Source: CAZFAI01 sp964516555
GTDB taxonomy: Bacteria > Patescibacteriota > Microgenomatia > UBA12405
DNA: 33,670 nt
Assembly (NCBI GenBank): GCA_964516555.1
Contig: CAZFAI010000005.1
Coordinates: 1 to 33,670 of the forward strand
Direction of reading: 5' to 3'
Shown here: positions 16,302-24,168 of the stretch, one piece after another
How the letters are laid out: each line of letters starts with the position of its first letter
Numbering within the stretch: the stretch's first letter is position 1
Notes under the pieces: model-generated
Databases searched by the model: none
The model's input: only the letters and a program-made list of their open reading frames with translations
Told to the model about the DNA's origin: nothing
Position numbers and translations under genes: made by a program

Positions 16302-17789
16302 CTACTCAACTTGTTTTAAGCTACTGCCATCCCATTCAATTATCGGCTCATCGCCATAATTGGCATTTATTTCTACGGAGTGGTTTTGCCAGGTGCCATA
16401 TTCAATCATCTTGTTTTTTGGCCCTTCAAAAGGAGCTATGGCAAAATAAGCAGTTATTTTATAGCCATCATCAAACATCTCCACCCTTTCGCTAGTTTTT
16501 ATATTATCTGATGGTCTAAAACCATGCTTAAAACTTTCTCCCGGACCATAAACTTTTCCCATTGTATAAATGCCGCCCACATCTCTATCTTCTGCCTCGT
16601 TAGCCGCCAAATCATCCCAGCAAGTTGGGTTATAGCAGACATCCATCATATAAGACTGCCCGCTGACATTAACTATTTTGTAAACCTGAGGAGAATTCTT
16701 GTCAGAGTTAGTTTTTGGAGCTTCTCCTTTGCTTTCTTCTTCGGGTACTTCTGTTGGCTTTACTTCTTGCTTGATTTCTTCTTTAATTTCTTTCATTATT
16801 TCCTCAACTTTTTCTCCGCTTTTAACGATATTATTCTCTTTCATCCACCCAGGCACTTCCTCCTCAGTCAACCCAGCCACACTAGCCTTAGTTTCACCCT
16901 TTTCATCAGTTTTAATGCTAATTCCCAATATTTTTTCATCTTGAATTGCTGACCTGATCTGATCGGCAGCAAAATAGCCAGCACTAACTTTTTCCATCGC
17001 CTTTGACACATTACCGGGCAAATTGGCAATTGTCAAAATACTAGCTGCTGGTTCAGTCACTGCTCTCGCCTTATTCACCATTTCCGATACCTTATTTTTA
17101 TCTCCCAGAGCTATTCTAGCTTCATCATCCGCTACCTCCAAAACCAAATCCGCTCCCCCTACCACTGTCGCTGTCGTTGCCAAAACCCCAGTAGCGCCTC
17201 CGGTCAGCACCACTCCTCCAACAAACACTGTCACTTTGGCTCCATTTTTAATTCTCATTGAATTTTGTTCACAGGTTTCAAAGACATCTCCCTCCTCCCC
17301 ATAAGCTTCTCGAGTAACTTGATCTTGAGTCTGATTCAAAATCAAGTGAGCCAATTTGACATCAACTCCGAGGTGTTGAGCCAGGGTCCTTACCGTTTTA
17401 CCAGCTGGGGCACTCTCAATTATTTTTTGAATTTCGACCGTGGTATAGGCAGAAACATCTTTTACTAAATTAAAAGCTGTTTTTTCACTAGCCATTTTGT
17501 CTGCTTCTTTTTCTAGCTCCGTCACCTTACCTTCCAGTACTTTCCATCCATCAATAACTGCAATCATTTCTGTATTCCATTTATCATAATCTCCATATTC
17601 TTTAGCCTTTTCCAAAACATTTTCTGTCCGATATCGAAGTAGGGTATATTCTTTTGAAACTAATAAGGTTTGACTTAGTACTTCTTGTTCAATATCGCTA
17701 GTCTTATTTTTATTACTATTTAAAAAATAATTAACACCTAGAAAAATAGTAAGCAATATTACTCCGATAAAAATTATTTTTTTAATCAT
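16302..17789 (-). CDS. Exported/membrane-anchored protein of unknown function
   Basis: A 495-residue protein with an N-terminal signal anchor (IIFIGVILLTIFLGVNYFL). A charged helical region, probably coiled coil (residues about 40-110), follows. Next comes a Gly/Ala/Val-rich hydrophobic stretch (about 185-225), a Glu/Lys/Pro-rich linker (about 330-370), and a C-terminal domain with a Cys pair (VCYNPTCW). I recognise no family. The hydrophobic middle stretch could insert into a membrane. The ATG at 17789 is chosen over an upstream TTG because TATAAT lies five bases before it. Confidence 0.5.
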   Translation of the reverse strand: MIKKIIFIGVILLTIFLGVNYFLNSNKNKTSDIEQEVLSQTLLVSKEYTLLRYRTENVLEKAKEYGDYDKWNTEMIAVIDGWKVLEGKVTELEKEADKMASEKTAFNLVKDVSAYTTVEIQKIIESAPAGKTVRTLAQHLGVDVKLAHLILNQTQDQVTREAYGEEGDVFETCEQNSMRIKNGAKVTVFVGGVVLTGGATGVLATTATVVGGADLVLEVADDEARIALGDKNKVSEMVNKARAVTEPAASILTIANLPGNVSKAMEKVSAGYFAADQIRSAIQDEKILGISIKTDEKGETKASVAGLTEEEVPGWMKENNIVKSGEKVEEIMKEIKEEIKQEVKPTEVPEEESKGEAPKTNSDKNSPQVYKIVNVSGQSYMMDVCYNPTCWDDLAANEAEDRDVGGIYTMGKVYGPGESFKHGFRPSDNIKTSERVEMFDDGYKITAYFAIAPFEGPKNKMIEYGTWQNHSVEINANYGDEPIIEWDGSSLKQVE

Positions 17790-17794
17790 GGCCA

Positions 17795-17800
17795 ATTATA
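17795..17800 (-). promoter_or_regulatory. Extended -10 (TGaTATAAT) of the exported protein gene
   Basis: TATAAT with TG plus one base upstream, five bases from ATG 17789. It predicts a leaderless mRNA and fixes the start. Confidence 0.65.
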
Positions 17801-17853
17801 TCAACATCTTGACTTAGAAAATTAGCCACTACTAACAACAAAAATCAACCAGA

Positions 17854-18042
17854 CTATAGATCGGTATTTAGTATCGAAAATGTTTCAATCCAAGGAGTGT
17901 AACAAATTACAGGGCAACCAACACAATTCATAGTAACGACAGGAAAACCAATCCTTTCGCAGCTTCTAAAGTCATAAACTACCAGTAGTCTAAACAACAC
18001 AAAGCTTACAGCCAAACCCAAAAATATCCACACTAACTTCAT
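17854..18042 (-). CDS. Small Cys-containing membrane protein (62 residues)
   Basis: A hydrophobic helix (residues 3-22) is followed by about 40 residues with four Cys, including a CVGCPVIC cluster. The pattern suggests a membrane-anchored domain with disulfides or a bound metal, but no family is recognised. TATAAT (18051-18056) lies eight bases upstream of the ATG, which supports expression. The gene lies alone between the exported-protein gene and the tRNA-Ser gene. Confidence 0.5.
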   Translation of the reverse strand: MKLVWIFLGLAVSFVLFRLLVVYDFRSCERIGFPVVTMNCVGCPVICYTPWIETFSILNTDL

Positions 18043-18063
18043 TAAAAAGTATTATAAACCAAC

Positions 18064-18150
18064 TGGCGGAGGAGGTGGGATTCGAACCCACGAGTCCTTT
18101 CGGACACGCGCTTTCCAGGCGCGCGCCATAAACCACTAGGCGACTCCTCC
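18064..18150 (-). tRNA. tRNA-Ser (anticodon GGA), CCA encoded
   Basis: Acceptor stem GGAGGAG/CTCCTCC, anticodon arm CGCGC-CTGGAAA-GCGCG with GGA, a long type-II variable arm (TGTCCGAAAGGACT region), a T arm with GGTTCGAATCC, discriminator G and encoded CCA. It decodes UCC and UCU. A TATACT box with extended TG stands at 18167-18172, about 16 bases upstream of the mature 5' end. Confidence 0.95.
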
Positions 18151-18166
18151 TGAATTTAGTCCTTAT

Positions 18167-18172
18167 AGTATA
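18167..18172 (-). promoter_or_regulatory. Extended -10 (TGaTATACT) of tRNA-Ser(GGA)
   Basis: TATACT preceded by TG and A. It predicts a transcript starting about ten bases before the mature tRNA 5' end. Confidence 0.5.
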
Positions 18173-18194
18173 TCATCCAAACCTATCTTTTCCC

Positions 18195-18704
18195 TCAACT
18201 TTTGGCCTTCTTTTCCCTTTTCAAAAACCCCTGAAGTCTTTGCCTGGCTTTCTTCAAAAGTATCTTTTCTGAATCGTATTCCAACTTTTCACAAGCCCCC
18301 TCATAATCCACCCACAGTCTTTCCAAGACTATTTCCCTGTCAAAATGCTTCAAACTACTTTGTCCCTTATATTCCATCAAAAAAAACGTCACCTTTTTGA
18401 CAATCTTCTTTTTCCGCAACTTATCCCAAATAATGTAATTGTTCGACCCGATTTTTGACAAAATATCAGCCTTCACCTGGCCTTCTTCCTCCACTTCACG
18501 TAGTGCCGCTTGCTTCAAAAACTCGTTTTTCTGTAAATGTCCTTTTGGAAATTTGTAAACCGGTTTGTGTGACTTGCTGCTTTTCCCCGAAACTGTTTTT
18601 ATCACCAACCACAAGATCTTTCCTTCTTCTTGTTTGTAAACAATTCCTCCCGCCGATCTCTCGTCATAGTACAAATTGTCCTGTATCTTTGTTCCTCTTC
18701 GCAT
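18195..18704 (-). CDS. NUDIX hydrolase
   Basis: A 169-residue pyrophosphohydrolase with a complete Nudix box (residues 55-77: GHLQKNEF...REVEEEGQV), which binds the catalytic metal. The flanking RSAGGIVY and VYKFPKGHL are typical of diadenosine-polyphosphate or nucleotide-cleaning members; the substrate is unknown. Two starts are possible: a GTG at 18719 overlapping the upstream gene, or the ATG at 18704. The ATG is preferred because TAAAAT lies five bases upstream, as for other genes here. It follows a GT2 gene by eight bases, so they may share a transcript. Confidence 0.85.
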   Translation of the reverse strand: MRRGTKIQDNLYYDERSAGGIVYKQEEGKILWLVIKTVSGKSSKSHKPVYKFPKGHLQKNEFLKQAALREVEEEGQVKADILSKIGSNNYIIWDKLRKKKIVKKVTFFLMEYKGQSSLKHFDREIVLERLWVDYEGACEKLEYDSEKILLKKARQRLQGFLKREKKAKS

Positions 18705-18712
18705 TTGCGATT

Positions 18713-19465
18713 TTACCACTCCTTTAACTCATTTATATACTTTTTAATTTTATTTTCCTGAACCCTCAGATAAGTTGACATATCATCTATAAATTCATCC
18801 ATTATTTTCTCCCGGTAAGTATCTGTCCGAATCGCTACTGTCTGATGCAGAATTTCCCACACTTCTTTGACGTAATTAGCCATCCAGTTTTGCTGTTTTT
18901 GGGTTTTGATGAAATGATAATTTTTGTCAGGAAAAACCATCGGCACTACTACAATCCTCTTTTTCCGAAATGCCTCGTTCAAAAATACCTCTAGTCCGTA
19001 TTTTGTTTCCCGCATTTTTTTCAAATGTTTCCGAATATCTTTTCTAAAAAAACATCTCTGTCCCGAAAAGTGCCACATATTACCCACCTTATCCTCATAA
19101 CTCATCAAATTTCCAATTGTCATGTCGGCAGTTCCGTTTGCCACCGGTTCTACTAATGAATAAATATGGTGTTCTTTTAAGTTAATTAAATCCGAATCCA
19201 ACATCAAAACAATATCGCCACTTACAGCTTCAATCCCTTCCGCCACCGCATTACCCTTGCCTCCATTTCTGGCCAAATCAATCAGTTTTATTTTATTTTT
19301 AAAAGTGGCTGCTTTTTTAGCTGTAGCATCCTTTGACCCGTCATTGACCACCACAATTTCATCAATAAATTTGCATCCCACACAAGCCTTTATTACTCCC
19401 GAAATTGTTTTAGCTTCATTGTAAGCCGGTATCACACAGCTAACTTTTTGCTTGCTTTTTTCCAT
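18713..19465 (-). CDS. GT2-family glycosyltransferase
   Basis: A 250-residue GT-A transferase: VIPAYNEAKTI, VNDGSKDAT, GGKGNAVAEG and the DXD-like LMLDSDL. The C-terminal third is helical, without a membrane helix, and has VFPDKNYHFIKT. The motif spacing resembles GpgS-like and other soluble GT2 proteins. It is not obviously a cellulose synthase or polyprenyl transferase. The acceptor is unknown. ATG 19465 is preferred over a TTG five codons upstream because TAAAAT (19471-19476) lies five bases before it. Confidence 0.82.
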   Translation of the reverse strand: MEKSKQKVSCVIPAYNEAKTISGVIKACVGCKFIDEIVVVNDGSKDATAKKAATFKNKIKLIDLARNGGKGNAVAEGIEAVSGDIVLMLDSDLINLKEHHIYSLVEPVANGTADMTIGNLMSYEDKVGNMWHFSGQRCFFRKDIRKHLKKMRETKYGLEVFLNEAFRKKRIVVVPMVFPDKNYHFIKTQKQQNWMANYVKEVWEILHQTVAIRTDTYREKIMDEFIDDMSTYLRVQENKIKKYINELKEW

Positions 19466-19501
19466 GTCTAATTTTACCAATTTATCTTTCAGAAGAACCT
19501 A

Positions 19502-19975
19502 CTAATCCGGCCAACACATTATTTTTCTTACTTCAGCTACCGCCTCAGAAGGCAACATGGTTCTGACGCTTTCTCTAATCAAAAACTGTCTTTCAATTGG
19601 CGTGTCAGGAGACATGCAGATATCTTCATTTGAAAATATTCTCTTACCCATACCAGCAGCAAATCCCAATTCCATACTTGTGCTTGCTCCCATATAACCG
19701 TCAACAGCCACAATGTAAACCAAATCCGACCTTTCAATATCTCTCAAAAAATTATCCTCAACAACTTTTATTGGCATATTTCTTTCTAAGCTTAACGGTC
19801 GAAAAACCTGCTCTTTTGGTTTAAACAATGTCCTCCTGGGAACTAACACTTGGCCTTTTTCCGGTGCCAACACCTCAACTCCACTATCTTCAAACTCCTC
19901 CCTTGCCAAATCAATTTCTCTCTTAAATCTAAAACTGCCAACAATCGTACAATTTAATTTTCTTTCTTCATTCAT
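19502..19975 (-). CDS. Nucleoside 2-deoxyribosyltransferase-like protein
   Basis: A 157-residue protein with a Rossmann-like layout. It opens with CTIVGSFRFKREI, then has SDLVYIVAVDGYMGASTSMELGFAAGMGKRIF. This glycine/Glu-rich segment is the hallmark of the nucleoside 2-deoxyribosyltransferase and MazG-neighbour superfamily, where the Glu is the nucleophile. It may act in nucleotide salvage, but the exact reaction is unknown. The ATG at 19975 lies 12 bases after the mature 3' end of tRNA-Arg(CCG). No -10 box or Shine-Dalgarno site separates them, so the mRNA may come from the tRNA transcript by 3' processing. Confidence 0.6.
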   Translation of the reverse strand: MNEERKLNCTIVGSFRFKREIDLAREEFEDSGVEVLAPEKGQVLVPRRTLFKPKEQVFRPLSLERNMPIKVVEDNFLRDIERSDLVYIVAVDGYMGASTSMELGFAAGMGKRIFSNEDICMSPDTPIERQFLIRESVRTMLPSEAVAEVRKIMCWPD

Positions 19976-19987
19976 AAAACTCTTTTG

Positions 19988-20061
19988 TGTGCCCGAGAGG
20001 GGTTGAACCTCCAACCTTTCCCTTCGGAGGGGAATGCTCTATCCAATTGAGCTACGGGCAC
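19988..20061 (-). tRNA. tRNA-Arg (anticodon CCG), CCA not encoded
   Basis: Acceptor GTGCCCG/CGGGCAC with discriminator A; D arm GCTCAATTGGATAGAGC; anticodon arm TTCCC-CTCCGAA-GGGAA with CCG; T loop TTCAACC. The 3' end is followed by CAA, so CCA must be added after transcription. It decodes CGG. TAAAAT eight bases upstream suggests transcription starts almost at the mature 5' end. Confidence 0.93.
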
Positions 20062-20108
20062 ATTATGTTATTTTACCTCGCTCTTACTATTCCGACGTCA
20101 GTCGTTTA

Positions 20109-20954
20109 TTATAGTCGATCCTTTCTGCAAAATACCACCAGATCCCAACCTACCTGACTTATAGGTAGCAAGTTCAAAACCGAATCCAAACTTATCGACA
20201 ATCCCAGCAATAATAAATTATCGTCCAGGAACTTTCCCCCAAAAAAAGTTGTACTTCTGGGATTAGAGTAGACGTTTAAACCTGCAGCTTTAGAAATATT
20301 CTTAAGTTCCTTTAGATTAAGTACGTTAATATGCTGTTCTTGTTCCGAAAGCTTATACTTTTCCTCCTCACTAATCAGCTGATCTTGCCATTCTTTATCA
20401 TTTATTCTTGCCACCAGATTTTTGGCCCATTTTAGAGGATATTTGATCCAATTGCTGCTGTTTGGTGTGGATAATAACAACACCCCTTCCTTGTTTAATG
20501 CGTTTGCTATTTTCTTTAGAAAACCTTCTGGGTTTTCTAAATGTTCCAGCACTTCAGAGCTCAATATTACATCATATTTTCCCCCCAAATCATTCCTTTC
20601 CACATCTGATTGCTTAAATTTTACTGACCCAGACAATCCTTTGTGCTTTGCTGCCAAATTCCCATAGTCAACGAATGACTTCGACAAATCTATGCCTATA
20701 AATTCAACTGCTTTATTTTTCTTAAATTTCAAAGCAAGCCTTATTATGACTGCTCCATTCCCGCAACCGATATCTACTACTTTTATTCGTTTTTTCTTTT
20801 TGAGTAGGTTACTTATTTCTCTAATAGCTTCTTTTTCCAATAATAGTTTTGTTCTTCTCCATGAATGTTCAATCGATGGCGATGGCAAATTCAATTGGTT
20901 AAACCAAATATTGTATCTTCCATAATCTTCATATAATTTGCTAAAGCTAGGCAT
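20109..20954 (-). CDS. Class I SAM-dependent methyltransferase
   Basis: A 281-residue methyltransferase. Motif I VVDIGCGNGAVIIRL binds SAM, the acidic loop is EFIGIDLSKSF, motif II is DVILSSEVLEHLENP, and LLLSTPN follows. The VLEHLENPEGFLK block is typical of UbiE/Coq5-like or sugar/lipid O-methyltransferases. The C-terminal 80 residues include one moderately hydrophobic stretch. The substrate is unknown. TAGACT with TG and one base upstream lies five bases before the ATG, a weak extended -10 box. Confidence 0.85.
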   Translation of the reverse strand: MPSFSKLYEDYGRYNIWFNQLNLPSPSIEHSWRRTKLLLEKEAIREISNLLKKKKRIKVVDIGCGNGAVIIRLALKFKKNKAVEFIGIDLSKSFVDYGNLAAKHKGLSGSVKFKQSDVERNDLGGKYDVILSSEVLEHLENPEGFLKKIANALNKEGVLLLSTPNSSNWIKYPLKWAKNLVARINDKEWQDQLISEEEKYKLSEQEQHINVLNLKELKNISKAAGLNVYSNPRSTTFFGGKFLDDNLLLLGLSISLDSVLNLLPISQVGWDLVVFCRKDRL

Positions 20955-20993
20955 AATTTAGTCTATCACGATATTTTTATCGCCACCTCAAAA

Positions 20994-23579
20994 TTAATTC
21001 ATCAGCGTCACCGTCAATTTGTCTCCCTTCTCATCAACCACCACCCCTGTAATTTCTCCGTCTTCCTTGTCTAGTATTAGCATAGCAATTCTATCTAAAA
21101 TTTCGCTCTGAATTATCCGCTTTAGTGGTCTGGCTCCGAACACCGGATCGTGGCCTTTTTTAGCCAAGTATTTCTTGGCCTTGTCACTCACCGTCATAAT
21201 AATCCCTTGCTCTTTGAGCCTGTCGCTTATCTGGTTTAGTTGAATTTCAACTATTTTTTGTAATTCTTTCTCGCCCAACTTCTTAAACACAATTATCTGG
21301 TCAATCCGGTTCAAAAACTCCGGCTTAAAACTGGCTCTGACCAAACTAACCACCTCAGCTTCCATCGTCTCTTCGTTTTTACCTTCAAAAGCCTGAATAA
21401 CTTCTGCCCCGATGTTTGAAGTCATAATAATCACGGCATTACTAAAATCCACCGTTCGCCCCTTACCATCAGTCAGCCGGCCTTCATCAAACACCTGCAA
21501 AAATACGTTAAAAATTTGTGGATGGGCTTTTTCAATTTCATCAAAAAGTATCACTGAATACGGCTTTCTTCTGACCGCTTCGGTCAACTGTCCGCCTTCT
21601 TCAAAACCAACATACCCGGGAGGGGAGCCGATAAGTCGGGCTACCGTGTGAGCTTCGCTGTATTCCGACATGTCAATCCTAATCAACGCTTTCTCGTCAT
21701 TAAATAATTGCTCGGCCAAAGCCTTAGCTGTTTCAGTCTTTCCCACCCCGGTTGGGCCCAGGAATAGGAAGGTTGCCACTGGTCTTTGTTCCTCAGCAAT
21801 ATGTAGCCTTGATCTTCTGACTGCCGCCGCCACCGCCCTAACTGCCTCAGTTTGTCCGATTACTCGCACCTCCATAATGTTTTCCAGATTTTTTAGTTTC
21901 TCACTTTCCGCCCGTAGCATTTTACTGGCCGGAATCCCGGTCCATCTTGCCACCACCACCGCCACATCATCTTCGTCCACTTCTTCCTTAATCAACCTGT
22001 CTTCGTCATCCAGCTTCTTCCATTTCTCCTCAGCCGCCTCCAGTTTTTTGGTTGTTTCCGGAATTTGTCCATATTTTATCTGGGCTGCTTTGTCCAATTC
22101 CAAATTTCGCTCTGCAGTTTCCAGATCATAGCGCAACCGGTCCAGTTCTTCCTTTAAATCCTGGATTTCCGAAAGCATCTCTTTCTGTTGCTTCCATTTT
22201 AATTGCAAAGCTGCCGCCTTTTCCTTCTCGCTACTTAATTCCTTCCGCACTTCCTGCAGTCTTTCCTTCGTTTCCTTATTTTTCTCTTTTGACAGCGCTT
22301 TTTCCTCAATCTCCAACTGTCTGACTTTTCGATCCAGGGTATCAATTATTGCAGGCGCCGACTCCATGTCAATCCTCAAGCTCGAAGCTGCCTCATCAAT
22401 CAAGTCAATTGCCTTGTCTGGCAAAAACCTGTCTCGGATATATCTGTTTGATAAGTTGGCCGCCGCTACTAGAGAGGCATCGGTAATCTTAATCCCGTGA
22501 TGGATCTCATATTTTTCCTTTAGCCCTCGCAGAATTGAAATGGTGTCTTCCACACTCGGCTCGTTGACCATTGCCGGCTGGAACCTGCGCTCCAAAGCCG
22601 AATCCTTCTCAATATATTTTCGGTATTCAGTTAATGTAGTTGCTCCGATTACTCGCAGTACACCTCTGGCTAGTCCCGGCTTGAGCATATTACTAGCATC
22701 TACCGCCCCCTCGGCTCCTCCGGCTCCCACGATTGTATGCAGCTCGTCAATAAACAGAATCACTTGCCCCTCACTTTTAGTCACTTCATCAATTACGCTT
22801 TTTAATCTTTCTTCAAATTCACCCCTAAATTTTGCTCCGGCCAGTAGGGTAGAAATTTCCAACGATAATAATTTTTTATTTTTAATTGATTCCGGCACAT
22901 CACCGGCCACAATCCGATTAGCCAACCCCTCAACAATCGCCGTTTTTCCCACTCCCGGATCTCCCACCAAAACCGGGTTATTCTTGGTCCGACGGGACAA
23001 AACCTGCATCACCCTTCTGATTTCTTCTTCCCGTCCGATCACCGGATCCAACTTGCCGCTTTTGGCCAAGGCCGTCAAATCGGTTGTATATTTTTGTAAC
23101 GCCTTATAAGTTGCTTCTTTTGTTTCTGAATCCACGTCTCTGTCTCCTCTTATTTTATTAATTTCTTCCTTAATTTTATTATCACCAGCGCCATTTCTTT
23201 TCAACATGTCCTTTATTTCGTGCCCGCCGTTGTCTACCAGTCCCCAAAGCAGCATTTCCTGTGACACAAAAGCATCACCCTGTTTTTGGCTTTGGTTTAT
23301 CGCCGACTGCAAAATTCTTTGTGCCGCCGATGACATTTGCGGCTCGCCGATACTTACTTCCAAAGTCGGCATGCTGCCAAGCCAGCTACTCAACTCTCTT
23401 TGAAATTCCGGAAAATCATCTACTTCCTGCTTTAATATTTCCCGGGATACCCCTTCACTGTCAGCCATTGATTTAAGAAGGTGAATATCCTCTACCAGGG
23501 GATTGCGTCTGCTTCGGGCTTCGCCGATAGCTCTCTGGATTGTCTCCAGTGTCAACTGTGTAAATTGTGGTATTGCCAT
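20994..23579 (-). CDS. clpB: ATP-dependent disaggregase ClpB
   Basis: The hexameric AAA+ chaperone that resolves protein aggregates together with DnaK. The 861-residue product has a degenerate N domain (about 1-150) and a first AAA module with GDPGVGKT (206-213) and ILFIDELHTIVGAGG. The coiled-coil middle domain (about 400-530) is present. A second AAA module has GPTGVGKT (608-615) and VILFDEIEKAHP, and a ClpB-type C-terminal domain follows. The ATG at 23579 is preferred over one 12 codons upstream: it follows a TAGAAT box by seven bases and its product starts AIPQFTQLT. A CIRCE operator overlaps the promoter, so HrcA probably represses it. Confidence 0.96.
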   Translation of the reverse strand: MAIPQFTQLTLETIQRAIGEARSRRNPLVEDIHLLKSMADSEGVSREILKQEVDDFPEFQRELSSWLGSMPTLEVSIGEPQMSSAAQRILQSAINQSQKQGDAFVSQEMLLWGLVDNGGHEIKDMLKRNGAGDNKIKEEINKIRGDRDVDSETKEATYKALQKYTTDLTALAKSGKLDPVIGREEEIRRVMQVLSRRTKNNPVLVGDPGVGKTAIVEGLANRIVAGDVPESIKNKKLLSLEISTLLAGAKFRGEFEERLKSVIDEVTKSEGQVILFIDELHTIVGAGGAEGAVDASNMLKPGLARGVLRVIGATTLTEYRKYIEKDSALERRFQPAMVNEPSVEDTISILRGLKEKYEIHHGIKITDASLVAAANLSNRYIRDRFLPDKAIDLIDEAASSLRIDMESAPAIIDTLDRKVRQLEIEEKALSKEKNKETKERLQEVRKELSSEKEKAAALQLKWKQQKEMLSEIQDLKEELDRLRYDLETAERNLELDKAAQIKYGQIPETTKKLEAAEEKWKKLDDEDRLIKEEVDEDDVAVVVARWTGIPASKMLRAESEKLKNLENIMEVRVIGQTEAVRAVAAAVRRSRLHIAEEQRPVATFLFLGPTGVGKTETAKALAEQLFNDEKALIRIDMSEYSEAHTVARLIGSPPGYVGFEEGGQLTEAVRRKPYSVILFDEIEKAHPQIFNVFLQVFDEGRLTDGKGRTVDFSNAVIIMTSNIGAEVIQAFEGKNEETMEAEVVSLVRASFKPEFLNRIDQIIVFKKLGEKELQKIVEIQLNQISDRLKEQGIIMTVSDKAKKYLAKKGHDPVFGARPLKRIIQSEILDRIAMLILDKEDGEITGVVVDEKGDKLTVTLMN

Positions 23580-23586
23580 ACTCCAT

Positions 23587-23615
23587 ATTCTAGAATATTT
23601 AGCACTTAAATTCAA
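23587..23615 (-). promoter_or_regulatory. clpB promoter (TTGAAT-17-TAGAAT)
   Basis: -35 TTGAAT (23610-23615), 17-base spacer, -10 TAGAAT (23587-23592), then seven bases to the ATG. This is one of the few minus-strand promoters here with a recognisable -35 at ideal spacing. The CIRCE element covers the -35 and most of the spacer. Confidence 0.7.
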
Positions 23616-23625
23616 CGACTGCTAA
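23599..23625. promoter_or_regulatory. CIRCE operator upstream of clpB (predicted HrcA site)
   Basis: Plus strand: TTAGCACTT, nine bases, GACTGCTAA. The consensus is TTAGCACTC-N9-GAGTGCTAA, so each arm has one mismatch and the spacer is exact. HrcA binding here would block the -35 of clpB. No hrcA gene lies in the window. Confidence 0.85.
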
Positions 23626-23682
23626 TATTTTACGTTTCGGCCTCAATTGGCCTCATCAATAAAGTAACAACTTTAGACGTAC

Positions 23683-23729
23683 AGGAAGGCAAACCTCTTA
23701 TTCCACAATTGTGGGAAATTTGCCTTCCT
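23683..23729. other. Long two-part hairpin after the tRNA-like element
   Basis: AGGAAGGCAAA (23683-23693) pairs perfectly, 11 bp, with TTTGCCTTCCT (23719-23729). Inside lies the palindrome CCACAATTGTGG (23703-23714), which adds a six-pair inner stem with GU. It sits five bases after the tRNA-like 3' end and upstream of the clpB promoter. There is no U-run on the minus strand, so it may be a processing or termination structure rather than a classic intrinsic terminator. Confidence 0.6.
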
Positions 23730-23733
23730 TTGT

Positions 23734-23810
23734 TGGAGGTCCCGTATTGGAATCGAACCAATCATCGGAGTCCAGCTTTTAGGACACCGTGCTCAACCAT
23801 GAGACGGGTA
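23734..23810 (-). tRNA. tRNA-like element with abnormal cloverleaf (pseudo-tRNA?)
   Basis: The 3' part is a good tRNA: T arm ATTGG-TTCGATT-CCAAT, then ACGGG and a TCCA end. The 5' part pairs poorly. Only CCCGT of the acceptor matches ACGGG, and the two outer pairs fail. The D arm is just CTCA-TGGT-TGAG with no linker to the acceptor. The anticodon-position hairpin is CGGTGTCC-TAAAAGCT-GGACTCCG, with an eight-base loop and one T-T mismatch, so no anticodon can be assigned. It begins directly after the stop codon of the 113-residue gene. It could be a decayed tRNA, a mobile-element attachment remnant, or a specialised tRNA-like RNA. Confidence 0.55.
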
Positions 23811-23815
23811 TTGCG

Positions 23816-24157
23816 TCACTTGAAAACCATCCTGCCGATAGTCCCTTCGCATACACATTTTGTGCTCCATCCGGTCTCAGAATACTCAACTTGACCCTTG
23901 GGAACACAAACGGTCCCTACATACCGACTCGTACACGTACACTGACACCCTCTGGTAGTAGCAGACAAAAGGGAAGGTTGGTTGTCTGGATGTGCTGGTA
24001 TCGGATCAACCTTATCAGTAAAGATCTGCCGCAGCACCTCTTCACGGGGGCTATTAGTAAAAGCAGATCCCTGCGTCAACGGCTTGATCAGAACCAGATA
24101 TAACACCAACAGAAGCAGGATTGTCAGAACCCAAGGAAAGTTCTTGAACTTCTCCAT
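23816..24157 (-). CDS. Cys-rich exported protein (113 residues), foreign-looking
   Basis: A single membrane helix near the N-terminus (FPWVLTILLLLVLYLVLI, residues about 6-25) is followed by a linker and a Cys-rich end: GCQCTCTS, GTVCVPK and TKCVCEG, six Cys in about 40 residues. This suggests a disulfide-bonded extracellular domain. The start is fixed by AGGAGGAG a few bases upstream, in the overlap with the previous stop codon (TAG, 24169-24171). Strong Shine-Dalgarno use and higher GC mark it and its upstream neighbour as different from the surroundings. No family is recognised. The longer in-frame extension to 24529 is antisense-like noise over the upstream gene. Confidence 0.6.
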   Translation of the reverse strand: MEKFKNFPWVLTILLLLVLYLVLIKPLTQGSAFTNSPREEVLRQIFTDKVDPIPAHPDNQPSLLSATTRGCQCTCTSRYVGTVCVPKGQVEYSETGWSTKCVCEGTIGRMVFK

Positions 24158-24168
24158 GGTCTCTCCTC

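Noticed and set aside
19976..20014. Longer version of the deoxyribosyltransferase-like protein starting inside tRNA-Arg
   Set aside because: The extra 13 codons overlap the 3' half of the tRNA, and the conserved domain starts after ATG 19975.
21670..22131. Long plus-strand reading frame (153 codons) inside clpB
   Set aside because: It lies antisense to conserved clpB domains and its product is a Ser/Ala/Thr-rich low-complexity sequence with no recognisable motif, typical of a shadow frame.
23683..23729. Classical rho-independent terminator
   Set aside because: The hairpin is strong but there is no U-run directly after it on the minus strand, so it is listed only as a hairpin.
23734..24157. 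tmRNA-like reading of the tRNA-like element with the adjacent gene
   Set aside because: The element has a D-arm-like and an anticodon-like hairpin, no matching tmRNA 5' half or tag frame, and no Ala-type G-U pair, so tmRNA does not fit.
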